64,000 nt of DNA from Cryptomeria japonica (lineage: Eukaryota > Streptophyta > Pinopsida > Cupressales > Cupressaceae): assembly GCF_030272615.1 (NCBI RefSeq), contig NC_081407.1, positions 99,555,897-99,619,896 of the forward strand, read 5' to 3'. Within the stretch, counting starts at the first letter, position 1, and the number at the start of each line of letters is the position of its first letter. Under the pieces are notes generated by a model. It did no database searches. It saw only the letters and a list, made by a program, of their open reading frames with translations, and was not told where the DNA came from. This document shows positions 9,193 through 19,719 of this stretch, in pieces. Both the position numbers and the translations under genes were made by a program.

Positions 9193-9435
9193 CTTGCTCC
9201 AACTTGACTTGGACTCAGCTAAAAACCTATCAAAAATGCATGAAAATTGAGTTTTCGAATTTGCGTACCGCTGGTCCGTAGTCCTTTGGGCGCTGGAACC
9301 GTCGAACTCGCTCGAATCTGTGCTCGGTGATCGGAATCGACATCGTAGCTACTCCTTGCTCCTCCAAATGTCACTATCAGAGCTCTCGTTTTCAACTGGT
9401 CGTAGTCACAAATGATCCTATTTTCACCCCTTTCA

Positions 9436-9446
9436 CCCCATTTATA
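9436..9446 (-). promoter_or_regulatory. Candidate antisense TATA box
   Basis: Read on the - strand: GGTATAAATGGGG, a good plant TATA box, about 800 bp upstream of the PMD ATG. Transcription from here would place the whole AGCGCT array in the 5' leader. No transcript evidence is available; a chance match is possible. Confidence 0.4.
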
Positions 9447-9740
9447 CCTCTCGTCGTCCCCGTAACTTCACCCCGCTTATCGTCGTGGTCCCCGTGAACT
9501 TCCCGAGCCCTCCATTTCTCCATGTTTCTCCCGTTTTCTTCTATTTTTCACCCGTATGCCTAACTTCTTCTCTTCTACCACCCTGCCAATTTTCGTTCTT
9601 TTTCGAGAGATCGCCTGATTTTTCAAAATTTTTTGGCCCATCTCTCGAGGGGGCATACCACCCATTAAATTTACATTTTATGGGGCATTTCTTCACACCT
9701 ATTTTTCTTTCTTTGAAACGATGCGATAAACCGCACCGTC

Positions 9741-9755
9741 TCAAAGAGGGGCAAA
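9741..9755 (+). other. Polypurine tract of the Tat element
   Basis: TCAAAGAGGGGCAAA immediately precedes TGTAGTCACAC, the presumed LTR start. Such a tract primes plus-strand DNA synthesis. Confidence 0.7.
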
Positions 9756-11193
9756 TGTAGTCACACAAATCTGTCCATTTTAATTAAATGAATATTTCGT
9801 ATTTATTTGATTAAAAATCCACTAGCCATCAGTTAATTAAATAAATATTTAATTAATTCATCTCCAAACATTCTTCTATTAATTAAATAAATTATTCAAT
9901 TTATTTTAATTAATTCATTAAATCAAATTCCATTCAATTAAATAAATAAAATCTATTTATTTAATTAAATCCCCCTATTCCTCTTTTAAATAAATTAAAT
10001 AAAACATTTATTTAAATCATTATCCCCACCCCACTTGCATTTTCCTACAAATGCAACTTGTACACATTTATTGAAATAAATGAATTTTTATTTTAAATAA
10101 AATCCTATTTTCCCTCACCCACCAAATCCACTTGCAAAATCTAATCCCCTTCTAGATTCTTCTAACCCTTTCCTAATTAGCCTAATCCATCCCCTAAATA
10201 TTGTCACATTCCTAAGCAAAGGGAAGTCACTTCTCAAAGCCTAAAAGTCTTTGATAACCATTAAAGGCTTTCAACCTTCAACCACTTAAATCCTCAAAAG
10301 TTTTGATAGCCATTAAAGGCTTCCAACTTTCAACCACTTAATCCACAAAGTCTCCAATAACCATTAATGGTTAACCCAAACCCTCCTAAATGGTTAAAAC
10401 ATTTGTTTTGACTCAACCTCTACCCAACCCAAGGGTCTCATCAAGCCTTTAATGCTTTGACCATGATTATCTCTTAATCATTTGCACAAAGGTTTATCCT
10501 TGCATTAACTCCTAATCCAGTGGGTAATCCTAATTTAGACTTGACCCTTAGCCTTTAGATAACCATGAGGTCTTCTCAGGCCTTTAATGCCTCCAACCTC
10601 TTCTCTCAACCCAATCCTGTGTTGACACTTGTCACTATTTTATTGGTGCCAATTGTGCACATGGATCCCCAACTTTCAAGCTTGACCCTTGATTAAACCT
10701 TTCAATCCTGGCCATCCATTGCTCCATTTTTTCTATAAATAGAGCCCATTCCTTCATAATCCAGATCTTGAAAACTTGCATGCATCTAAGCTATAGACAT
10801 TTTAGAGAGCATTTAGCATAAGCAATCTAACATCTTATCATTTTGGTTAAAATATATCATTTTAGCATCAATAGATTAGTATTAACTTTTCATTCCACAT
10901 TTAGAGCTATACTACAATCTCAATCCTCCATAAGCATCCATAGTGCAAAAAGCTGCTGAGAGCTACACTATTTTGGAACTTGGAGAGGAGAGGAACAAGG
11001 GAGAAGGAGCTAAGGCCATGCTAAGAGGCAGTTGGAGATGCCTCATAATCTTTGTTTCGTTTATTAGATACATTAGCATGCTTTTAGTGTCTCTCTTGGT
11101 ATGCCTTTTTAGATTAGTTTTTGATTGACTAACACTAACGGTTTTTGTGTCTTTGGTGTTGTTTATCAATTGCTAACCTTGTGCCATTTTGCA
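9756..11193 (+). repeat. 3' LTR of the Tat element (right end approximate)
   Basis: Starts TGTAGTCACAC right after the polypurine tract. It has a long U3 rich in TTAATTAAATAAATA words (9780-10020), repeated phrases AACCATTAAAGGCTTTCAAC (10255-10330), and a TATA box. The right end is placed at the CA of CCATTTTGCA (11184-11193), because gypsy RT sequence in another register begins directly after. Length 1438 bp, normal for the family. The sister LTR is outside the window, so the end is not verified. Confidence 0.6.
10734..10741 (+). promoter_or_regulatory. LTR TATA box
   Basis: TATAAATA in the context TTCTATAAATAGAGCCC, about 970 bp into the LTR. It is the best candidate for the element's own sense promoter. 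Confidence 0.65.
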
Positions 11194-12549
11194 GGGCATC
11201 AGTCTCCTATAGATTTTTTGTGGATTATAGTAGTATGACCAAAAGAGAAAAGAGAACAAACACAAACAAGAACCCTAAGGGTCAAGCCAAAGGGAAGTTT
11301 GATACGATGGCATATGTGCTTCTCAACATTGAAAGTAATATGAACAATGCCTAGAATTAATGCCTCATTCTCAATATTTATCAATTGATTAGTGAGCTTT
11401 ATATAGTAGTTGATTTCTCAAAAGTATATCTTAGGTCAAGCTACCACCATCTTAGAGTTTGAAAGGAATAAATCGACGAGATGGATTTTAGGTGTCACTA
11501 CAAGATCTATGAGGTTTTGGTCATGCTATTTGGTTTGAAAAATTCTCTAGCAACATTCTACTCATGGATGAATCAAACTTTGTAAGTAGCTTAAAATTAT
11601 GTCCTCATCTTGTTTGATGACCCTCAAGGATATTGACACAACTATGAGGACTCTTTGGCCTTTGCATCTACTATAGACATTTTATTAAGGATTTATGCCA
11701 ACTAGCTATGTCCTAAATTAACCTAACAAAGAGGGGAGCTTTAAAATGGATAGAGGGTGCATAATACATATTTGATAGACTAAAAGAGGTAATGAACTCA
11801 TGTTCTATGTTAGCAATTTTAGATTTTACCCTTCCTTTGAATACTACAATGTGATGCATTAAGAGAATGAACTAGAGTCATACTCATGTTGAAAAAGAAC
11901 CCAATTACTTTCAAGAGTCGTAAATTCATAGAGATGGAATAGAGGTTATCCATTATTGCTAAGGATATGCTAGTTAGCATACATGCACTAGTTAAATTCA
12001 AGTAGTACTTGTTGGGTGGCCAAATTATGGTTAAAAACATATCACAATAGCTTACGGTATTTCCCCAATCAAAAGGGTCTAAAATGGGGGAGAAAATTGA
12101 AAGCCTATGACTTTGGTATTGATTCTATTAAAGGGAAGATGAATGTTAATGCTAGTCCATTGTCTAGAAGGCCAAATTTGTGTTCCATGTCTCACATCTC
12201 CATGAATTGAAAGGATAAAATCATATTGGAGTATGTTAAGAATGCATTTGTATCTAATGTGTTGGAATGCAGTTTGTTGGACAATAGATAGAATTTTTTT
12301 AATGAACTCATTCTGCACAAGGGAAGAGTCTACTTGTTGCTAGAATGAAAGATGAAGGAAAGGTTTTGTGGGTGGTTCATGATACTCATTAGTGGGCCCC
12401 AATAGGTTATTCAATACATACAAAAAAATAGGGAAACACTCATGTGGAAGGAAATCAAGGATTGTGTCCTTATCCATTACAAAAAAATGTATCATTTATC
12501 AAAAGTAAATAGAAAAAGAAATTTTGATAGGTATTTTACACCCATTACT
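11194..12549 (+). pseudogene. Older gypsy pol, left part (RT to integrase zinc finger)
   Basis: Degraded remains, full of stops and frameshifts. Visible in order: an RT strand YRFFVDYS (11210-11233); about 100 bp of foreign-looking sequence; then RT palm remnants (ISELV..., LRSSYHHLRV near 11440); FGLKNSLATFYSWMNQ (about 11528-11580); an RNase H end LKWGRKLKAYDFGIDSIKG then ALSRR-like SPLSRRP (12079-12170); and the lysine-rich end of the integrase zinc-finger region (to 12549). It resembles chromovirus-type gypsy pol. It starts abruptly inside RT at the end of the Tat LTR and ends abruptly at the 7.2-kb inverted-repeat element; the integrase core continues at 19720. Confidence 0.7.
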
Positions 12550-12975
12550 TGGGTAAGCGCACCAAGATGGTGAACAAAAAATTGGACACTACCAAAAAAA
12601 AACCTAAAATGGACAAAAGGCGATTGTGTTGTACATGTTATGACTCAAAAAATCCAAGCCAAAATGTGTACGGGTTATTTAAATTAAAAACACGGTCGTG
12701 TTCTTTAAAATAAAAAATGTGATTGTGTTTTAAAAAAAATAAAAACATGATCATGTTTTTAAAAATGTAAACACGATCATGTTATGTTTAGCAAGAAAAA
12801 TGTGATCACATTATGCTTACATTAAGTTTGATAAGGAACATGGACTTAGATGGCGATTCCTTTATCATTTTTTTTCATTAAGATATATACATAAAATATA
12901 ACATTTAAGTATAATTTATTTTTCTCTTTGTCTTTTGGCAATTCCTTTAGCCTTCCCTTACTTTTTTCATCAGGA

Positions 12976-13081
12976 TATATACATAAAATATAACATTTAA
13001 GTATAAGAAAGATAAAAGACAAAGATAAAATTTTATCTTTGTCTTTCATCTTTCTTACACTTAAAGTTATATTTTATGTAT
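12976..13081. repeat. Near-perfect palindrome in the left arm
   Basis: About 50-bp arms around AAAATTTT (about 13027-13034). The left arm runs from ATACATAAAATATAAC to AAAGACAAAGATAAAA, and the right arm is its complement with few mismatches. The left arm's start also repeats a segment ~80 bp upstream (12887-12916), so this spot combines a tandem and an inverted duplication. Confidence 0.75.
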
Positions 13082-13199
13082 GTATTGTAAAGATGTTTGA
13101 GAGTGGTTTCAAATCTCTATGAATCATGATGCAAATTCTAGATTTTAGAAGATCTTATAATTTTTCAGACTTAGTCGAATTTCAGTAATCAGTAGGCTT

Positions 13200-13379
13200 C
13201 TATCATCATTCTCTTGCTATCTCTCTATCTCACGCTCTTTGTCTCCCCTAATCTCTAGACCTATCTATTTTCCTATATCTCTCTTTCACCTCCCTCTCTA
13301 CCTCTCTCTATCTCACTCTCTCCTATCTCCCCAAGTTCTAGATCTTATAATTTCTCAAACAATCAAATTTTAGTAATCA

Positions 13380-13450
<71 letters not shown>

Positions 13451-13454
13451 CTAT

Positions 13455-13493
<39 letters not shown>

Positions 13494-13684
13494 CATACAT
13501 ACATACATATATATATATATACATATATATACATATACATACATATATATATACATATACATACATACACACATATATGTGTGTGTGTGTGTGTGTATAT
13601 ATGTATATACATATATATATACATACACATACACACACACATATACATATATACACACACACACACACATAGATACATACACAT

Positions 13685-13772
<88 letters not shown>

Positions 13773-14026
13773 GTGTGTGTGTGTGTGTGTGTGCGCGTGC
13801 CCACACAAACACATATATATACATACACATACATATACATATACACACACACACATATGTGTGTGTGTGTGTACATATATAGATATACATATACATACAT
13901 ACATACATACATACATATATGTGTGTGTGTATGTATATGTGTGTGTTTATGTGTGTGTATATATATATATGTATATATGCATTTATGTATATATGTATGT
14001 ATATATATCTATGTATATATATGTAT
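13200..14026. repeat. Pyrimidine tract and AT/CA/GT/CT microsatellite cluster
   Basis: 13200-13340 is pyrimidine-rich on the + strand. It is followed by (CT)n 13382-13430, mixed ATACAT repeats, (GT)n 13578-13597, (CA)n near 13653-13668, (AT)n 13693-13770, (TG)n 13771-13792 and further GT/AT/ACAT runs to 14026. Long open frames here consist only of Tyr-Ile, Cys-Val or His-Thr repeats and are not genes. Confidence 0.9.
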
Positions 14027-14031
14027 ATATG

Positions 14032-14500
14032 TGTTGGTGTAAATAATTATTCATCTTGGATATTATTACACCTTAATTAAGTTTACTTAGGTACATGTAT
14101 TTCATAGTAGTTTGGGTATGAGACACTTGGGTGTTTGTGCCACATTGGGATAGCGTGTGTAGGAGAATTTCCACCTTTTATGGTGTTGATCTTATCTTGT
14201 TGTTACATTCCACTTCATGTGGAATATTATATTGTTTCTCCTACCTACCCACACCTATTTCCTACATACACTTGTTTCTTATTGAGCCACATGTCATGTT
14301 TGTGTGCTCACATATCCATATGGCCTTGCCTATATAAGTAGGCTCATCTACATTATTTGTATGGGCAATCATTAAACATCTTGTAATGATCCAGTTGATC
14401 ATATTTTGCATCTTGATAGAATACAGTTTATTCCTATCATCTATTTTTGTCTCTCTTATTTGTGTTTTCCATTGCCTCTAGATCTTGGAAAAATTTCACA
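14032..14500 (+). repeat. 5' LTR of the small element
   Basis: TGTTGGTG...TTTCACA. It contains a TATA candidate CCTATATAAGTAGG near 14328-14341, where the 3' LTR reads CCTATAAAAGCAGG. Confidence 0.9.
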
Positions 14501-14567
14501 TGGTATCAGAGCTGGTCCATGTCTCACAGTATCAGAGCTGATCCAATTCTCACATGGTATCAAAGCC
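14501..14567 (+). repeat. Primer-binding site repeated three times
   Basis: TGGTATCAGAGC at 14501-14512, GTATCAGAGC at 14529-14538 and TGGTATCAAAGC at 14555-14566. Each is preceded by a TTTCACA/TCTCACA copy of the LTR end, so a ~27-bp unit of LTR end plus primer site is tandemly tripled. Only the first abuts the LTR. Confidence 0.85.
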
Positions 14568-16090
14568 ATTAGAGTGCCATTGGTTTGCCAATTGAGAGAA
14601 ATTTGATGCTATTTGGGGTTGTGTATTTTGGAGATTTCTATTGCAGGTTTTTATTGAATCTTGTTGGGTCAAATCTGAGGTCACCGTTGGATTGAGGAGG
14701 TCCAAGAAAGTCAGTTTTACCTTTTGTTTCATCCAAATCGGACTTCGGAGGCCAAATCTAGAGACATTTGAAGTTTGATTCTACGGTTGAAATTTTCCAG
14801 AAATTATAATTTTGCAGGCAATTTTCAAATAGCGATATCTCACTCATCCGGACTCATTTTTTCGAGAAATTGTTTTTGTTTTGGGATAGAATTTCATGTT
14901 CTGTACAATGGTGCAGTGATTGTCTGATTTTCAAATACAAGTTTTTCAGAAATCGTGAAATCCCGATTTTTACAACTTTGGAGGCTTCGTTTGGGCTCAT
15001 ATGGACTCCTTTTCAGGTGCCGTTTTTTTTAAAGTGCATGTTTTTTCATCTACTTTCATAATCTGCCATCTGTTTGTAGTGATTTTGAGTAGAAATTGTA
15101 CTTTCAGTACTTGGCCATTCTTGGCATATTTGGTACTTGTATTTTGCTTGGATCTCAGTTTAGATCACTAGCAATATTTGTTGAAGTCTCTTATATCTCA
15201 TTTTGAGAAGTTGTAAAGTTGAAATCAGAAGTCCATTTTGACATTATTTGTAAGTGCCAACATGATCTTTTTATGGGGGGTTAGTTGTTCATTTATATCT
15301 CTTGGTGAAATTCCATTCAGAGGCATCTTCATCTGCAATATTCTATAGGGCTTCTTTGTTGGTGGCATCATTTTCATGTTTCCACATTTGAATATTTTAT
15401 CATGATGTATGCTCTTGCATGAGCAATGTTGTACTCGTACTATCATAAAGTGTCACACCTCTTTGTATCTTGTCATTGTTGACTATTTGATGTAATCCTC
15501 TTGTACACGTAGATTAGGAATATCTTGTGAGACTTGGTGCATGGCTCCAGTTGAGACTTAGATTGTACACATTTGTGCATGGCTCCCGTGAGACTTGGAT
15601 TGTACCAGTATTTTTGCTATTTCTGAGTATCTAGATGATGCTCACAGCAGGTTGTCTTCATGCCTGATCTTCTTTTTGTTGCAGCGAGTGATTCATCGTC
15701 ATCGACTTGGTACCTAGTTTTGTCACACTTTGACATTATTTGTGCAGCATTGGCTCTCTTTCTTCCTTATGGGGAGGTATTTTGGTCATCATCATTGGAC
15801 CATCTTTGTAGGAGATTCGACATTGAGGGGGGGCTTCATGGTCTCTTGTTCTCTCTTATGGGGGGGACACAGTTTTGTTCTTCTCATTCATCATTGAGAG
15901 CATTGTGTGCTTTCATCATCTCTCTTTTGGGGGAGGGTTTTTTCCCATTGGGTTTTTCTCTCTTTCCTCTCTTTGTGGGAGATTGCATTTGCATTTGTAC
16001 ATGGGTACCTAACATGGCCTCGTAGCCAGGACCCATCTTGCATTTCTTAGTTGCATTGTAGACTTTAGTGCATTCCCCTAAGTTGCACTT

Positions 16091-16099
16091 AAGGGGGGG
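16091..16099 (+). other. Polypurine tract of the small element
   Basis: AAGGGGGGG directly before the 3' LTR start TGTTGG. Upstream CCCCTAAGT (about 16075-16083) can pair with ACTTAAGGGG, so the tract lies in a possible hairpin. Confidence 0.8.
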
Positions 16100-16567
16100 T
16101 GTTGGTGTAAATAATTATTCATCTTGGATATTATTACACCTTACTTAAGTTTAGTTAGGTACATGCATTTCATAGTAGTTTGGGTATGAAACACTTGGGT
16201 GTTTGTGCCACATTGGGATAGCGTGTGTAGGAGAATTTCCACCTTTTATGGTGTTGATCTTATCTTGTTGTTACATTCCACCTCATGTGGAATATTATAT
16301 TGTTTCTCCTACCTACCCACACCTATTTCCTACCTACCCTTGTTTCTTATTGAGCCACATGTCATGTTTGTGTGCTCACATATCCATATAGCCTTGCCTA
16401 TAAAAGCAGGCTCATCTACATTATTTGTACGGGCAATCATTAAACATCTTGTAATGATCCAATTGATCATATTTGGATCTTGATATAATACAGTTTATTC
16501 CTATCATCTATTTTTGTCTCTCTTATTTGTGTTTTTCATTGCCTCTAGATCTTGGAAAAATCTCACA
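16100..16567 (+). repeat. 3' LTR of the small element
   Basis: TGTTGGTG...TCTCACA, followed by the target duplicate ATATG. Confidence 0.9.
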
Positions 16568-16599
16568 ATATGTATATGTATATATCTTCTCTTTGTCTT

Positions 16600-16629
16600 C
16601 CTACATACATCCCCTCTCCCTCTCTCCAC

Positions 16630-16705
<76 letters not shown>

Positions 16706-18047
16706 CTCTCTCTTTCTCTAACTACTTGTCTCTATCTGCCCTCCCTATCTTTGAATACCTATCCTTCCCTCCATTGCTCCAAATATCCTCTCCACTTCTA
16801 TCTATCTCACCTCTATATCTCTCTCTATCTAGGTATTTAGATAGATAGTGTATGGGGGAAGTGAAAGAGAGGTAGGTAGACATAGATAAGTAGAAAGAAA
16901 CAAAAAGAGAGAAAGGTAGAGATATAGGTAGAGAGGGAGAGAGATATAGGTTGAGAAAAAGTTAATAGAGAGAGAGTGGGGAGATAGGTGAGATTGATAG
17001 AAGTGGCAAGGGAAGGTTTGAGAGATAAAAAAATAGAAATAGAGGTCTTGTAGGGAGGGAGATATATATAGAGAAAGAGAGAGGGAGAGAGAGAGAGAGG
17101 AAGAGGGGAGATAGTGATAAGTTGAGATGGGGGAAATACATAGAGAGGGGTGGAGAGGGAAGGAGAAACATAGAGACAGGTGAGATATACAAAAGTGGAG
17201 GGGAGAGTTGGAGTGAGGGAGAGAAGGATAGGTATTAAAAGAGAGGGAGGTAGGAGAGGTATTCAAAGATAGGTTGGGTAGATAGAGATAAGTAGTTACA
17301 AGGAGAGTATGGAGAGAGAGAGAGAAGGGGGGGTGGAAAGAGAGGTAGGTAGAGAGAGGGAGAGGGGAGTAAAAGAGAGTAGGAGGGAAGATATATGGAT
17401 AGAGGATAAAAATACATAAAGGGAGAGGGGAGATAGAGAGTATAGATAGATGGGTAAGTAGAGAGGTTGAGGGAAGGAGGGAGGGATGTATGAATAGAGA
17501 GAGAGGGTGAGACATAGATTTATTTAGAGAAATAAAGGTAGGTAAGAAAGGAGGGAGATGTATTTGTAAAGAGATGGAAAGGGGAGATAGATATAAGTAG
17601 AGATAGAAGGGGAGAGAAAGGAGGGAAGGACATCTATGCAAAAAAATTAAGGTATTGAGAGAGAGAGGGGGGGGTATAAATATTGGGGGAGACAGAGAGT
17701 GAGATAAAGAGAAATAGAAAGGGAAGGAGAGAGGGAGGGAGTGAGAGAAATGAATATATATGTAGACAAATAGAGGTAGGGAGGAAGGGATGTAGAGGTA
17801 TGTATATAGAGGGAGAGGGGAGATAGAGGTTAGTACAAAGTGAAAGGTTGAAAGTGAGACAAGTAGAGAGGAAGAGAGAGAGGAAGAGGGGAGATAGTGA
17901 TCATTTGAGAGGGGGGAAATAGATAAAGAGAGGTGGAGAGGGAAGGCGAGAGAGGAGACATGTGAGATAAACAAAAGTGGAGGGAAGATTTGGAGTGAGG
18001 GAGAGAAGGATAGGTATTCAAAGAGAGGGAGGGAAGGAGAGATATTT

Positions 18048-18084
<37 letters not shown>

Positions 18085-18224
18085 AGATAGTGATAAGTTG
18101 AGAGGGGGGAAATAGATAGAGAGAGGTGGAAAGGGAAGGAGAGAGATAGACACAGGTGAGATATACAAAAGCGGAGAGGTATTCAAAGAAAGGGAGGGAA
18201 GGAGAGGAATTAAAGAGAGGTTGG

Positions 18225-18291
<67 letters not shown>

Positions 18292-18600
18292 AATGAAGGG
18301 AGTTAGGGGAGGTATGAAAGAAGATGGAGAGAGGAGATAGAGATAAATAGAGGGAAAGAGAGAGATAGGTGGGGAGGGGGAGAGAGGTGACATAGAGAGG
18401 AGAGAATGTGCGTGAGGTCGGTAGAGAAGAGAGGGGAGATACAAAGTAGAAGGGTGAGAGACCTAGGTTTATAGATTGGGGAGAGAGGAGATAATGATAT
18501 AAAAAGATGGAGGAGAGATAGAGGGGGGAGAGTGATAGGAAGATAGATAGGTCTAGAGGTTGAGGGAGACAAAGAGAGTGAAATAGAAATATAGAGAGAA
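16600..18600. repeat. CT tract followed by 1.7 kb of almost pure purine
   Basis: (CT)n at about 16637-16700, then from about 16850 to 18600 the + strand is nearly all A and G, with (GA)n at 18049-18080 and 18228-18288. Longer words recur inside: a phrase near GTGAGATATACAAAAG at 17180, 17965 and 18158, and AGGTATTCAAAGA at 17258, 18012 and 18177. So it is a higher-order, decayed repeat, not only GA. Long open frames on the - strand here are Ser/Leu/Pro low-complexity artefacts. Confidence 0.85.
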
Positions 18601-19719
18601 TGATAATAGTAGATTAGTGATTATTGAAATTTGACTAAGTGTGATAAATTATAAGATCTAACAAAGAGAAAACATAACTTATACTTAAATATTATATTTT
18701 ATGTATACATCCTAATGAAAAAACTAATGGAAAGCTAAAGGAATTGCCATCTAAGTCCATGTTCCTTATCAAACTTAATGTAAGCATAGTGCGGTCACTT
18801 TTTGCTTGATAAACATAACACAATTGTGTTTTTTATTTTAAAGAACATGGTCATGTTTTTAATTTGAATGACTTGTACACATTTTTCCTTGTACTTAGGA
18901 TTTGATAGCAAGGTTAAGGCTTGGGAGCCTTATTTCCCTCTTCTTTACATGTTTTCTTCTTCCAATCTAGTTTCTCAACTTCATCGTCGTTAAGTTTACA
19001 CATTATCAAGTGGGTATTTGTAAAATTGTCACCATAATTTCACCCATATTTTGAGCTTTCTAACCATAAAATTTTTTACAAAAAATTGAACAACATTAAC
19101 ATATTAATCTTGAATTTCTTTTACCAATGTCTCCAGACTTCTCAGAGACAGACATGTACCATTTTTTTAATAACTTTTAAATTAATTGTCCAAATTCAAA
19201 TATATATATATATATATATATATTATTATTCTACACTTCATTATTTACACTTTAAAAAATAAATTATTATTTTTTATTATTTTGGTGCGAGTTATGTGAC
19301 ACGCATGAACAAGTACCTGATTTTCAAGATGCGTCCACTTTGAAAAATCATAAAAAAAAAAACTTAATAGTGCTCACTCTTAACTATTTTTCTACCAGAG
19401 AGTTTTTCAAAATACTAAATGCAACTATAAACTTTTTGATGTGCACATCAAATAGTATGTTATGTTTTGCTGAAAAAATAGGAACAATTTTGTGTACATG
19501 AAATATTTGACCCCCTTAATATTGTCCAATTTTGAAAAAAAATAGCAGTTTGGAAATTAGATTTAGAGTACGAGAATATTTGTTCTTTGGGTATCTTCAA
19601 ATTTTGAGTGCACGAGTCTCAAATTGCTCCTCCAAGTTCAGGTTTAGTTGATTTTCAAAAAAAAAAAAGTGTCCACTTATACCCCCCCTTTTTGTTCACC
19701 ATCTCGGTGCACTTACCCA
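18600..19719. repeat. Right arm of the inverted-end element
   Basis: 18600-18900 mirrors 12640-13160, and 19660-19719 mirrors 12550-12600. The part between, 18900-19660, has no left counterpart and no gene; it holds (TA)n at 19201-19222. Either the left arm lost it or the right arm gained it. Confidence 0.65.

Larger units (their letters stand above)
9193..9755. other. Pre-LTR region with antisense promoter candidate and polypurine tract
   Basis: No gene on either strand that I can support. It contains the antisense TATA candidate (9440-9446) in a pyrimidine-rich + strand (CACCCC repeats 9425-9475), a stretch rich in TCG/CGTCG words (9290-9500), and at its right end the polypurine tract. Confidence 0.5.
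1..11193 (+). mobile_element. Ty3/gypsy LTR retrotransposon, Tat lineage, 5' part outside window
   Basis: In order on the + strand: a spacer upstream of reverse transcriptase, RT, RNase H, a second RNase H, integrase (to 3974), a 5.8-kb region holding an antisense gene and repeats, a polypurine tract at 9741-9755 and a 3' LTR. A second RNase H just upstream of integrase is the hallmark of the Tat lineage. The 5' LTR, gag and protease lie left of the window, so no target duplication can be checked. To the right the sequence passes into the RT domain of another gypsy element, which suggests this element inserted into that older copy. The right boundary at 11193 is inferred from a TG...CA pairing. 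Confidence 0.8.
14032..16567 (+). mobile_element. Complete small non-autonomous LTR element (copia-like), TSD ATATG
   Basis: LTRs at 14032-14500 (469 bp) and 16100-16567 (468 bp) begin TGTTGGTG and end TCACA. They differ at roughly 17 positions (about 96% identical by eye). ATATG flanks both sides (14027-14031 and 16568-16572). A primer-binding site for initiator tRNA-Met (TGGTATCAGAGC, 14501-14512) follows the left LTR, and a G-tract (16091-16099) precedes the right one. The ~1.6-kb interior has no gag or pol. Its 3' part resembles the tail of the copia derivative at 30390-31476 (CAGGACCCA, then CCCTAAGTT, then a G-tract), so it is probably a deleted copia element moved by others. It landed in a GT/AT microsatellite. 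Confidence 0.9.
12550..19719. mobile_element. 7.2-kb element with long inverted ends, no transposase
   Basis: Left end TGGGTAAGCGCACCAAGATG (12550-12569) matches the reverse complement of the right end (19700-19719). Both arms go on with a GGTGAACAAAAA run and, a little further in, GGACACT. Inward, the arms stay inverted copies: AAGTTTGATAAGGAACATGG near 12824 against its complement near 18760-18780; TATACATAAAATATAACATT; AGATCTTATAATT; and a pyrimidine tract on the left facing a purine tract on the right. The right arm has about 750 bp (18900-19650) without a left partner. The flanks join two halves of one gypsy pol, proving insertion; any target duplication is at most 3 bp (ACT against ACC). 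No ORF resembles a transposase, so it is non-autonomous; superfamily unassigned. Confidence 0.75.

Noticed and set aside
9485-9768. Frames on both strands before the LTR
   Set aside because: Short, overlapping, no motif; lie in the pre-LTR region.
12550-12600. CACTA-type ends
   Set aside because: GGACACT occurs near the ends, but the termini read TGGGTAAG rather than CACTA/CACTG.
13377-14046. Long open frames on both strands (150-180 codons)
   Set aside because: They consist only of dinucleotide-repeat translations (Tyr-Ile, Cys-Val, His-Thr).
15660-16025. 121-codon frame in the small LTR element
   Set aside because: Hydrophobic, no gag or pol motif; similar non-coding tail sequence occurs in the other copia derivative.
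16829-18572. 381-codon and shorter Ser/Leu/Pro frames on the - strand
   Set aside because: Low-complexity readout of the purine tract; no domain, and length is explained by lack of stop codons in such DNA.
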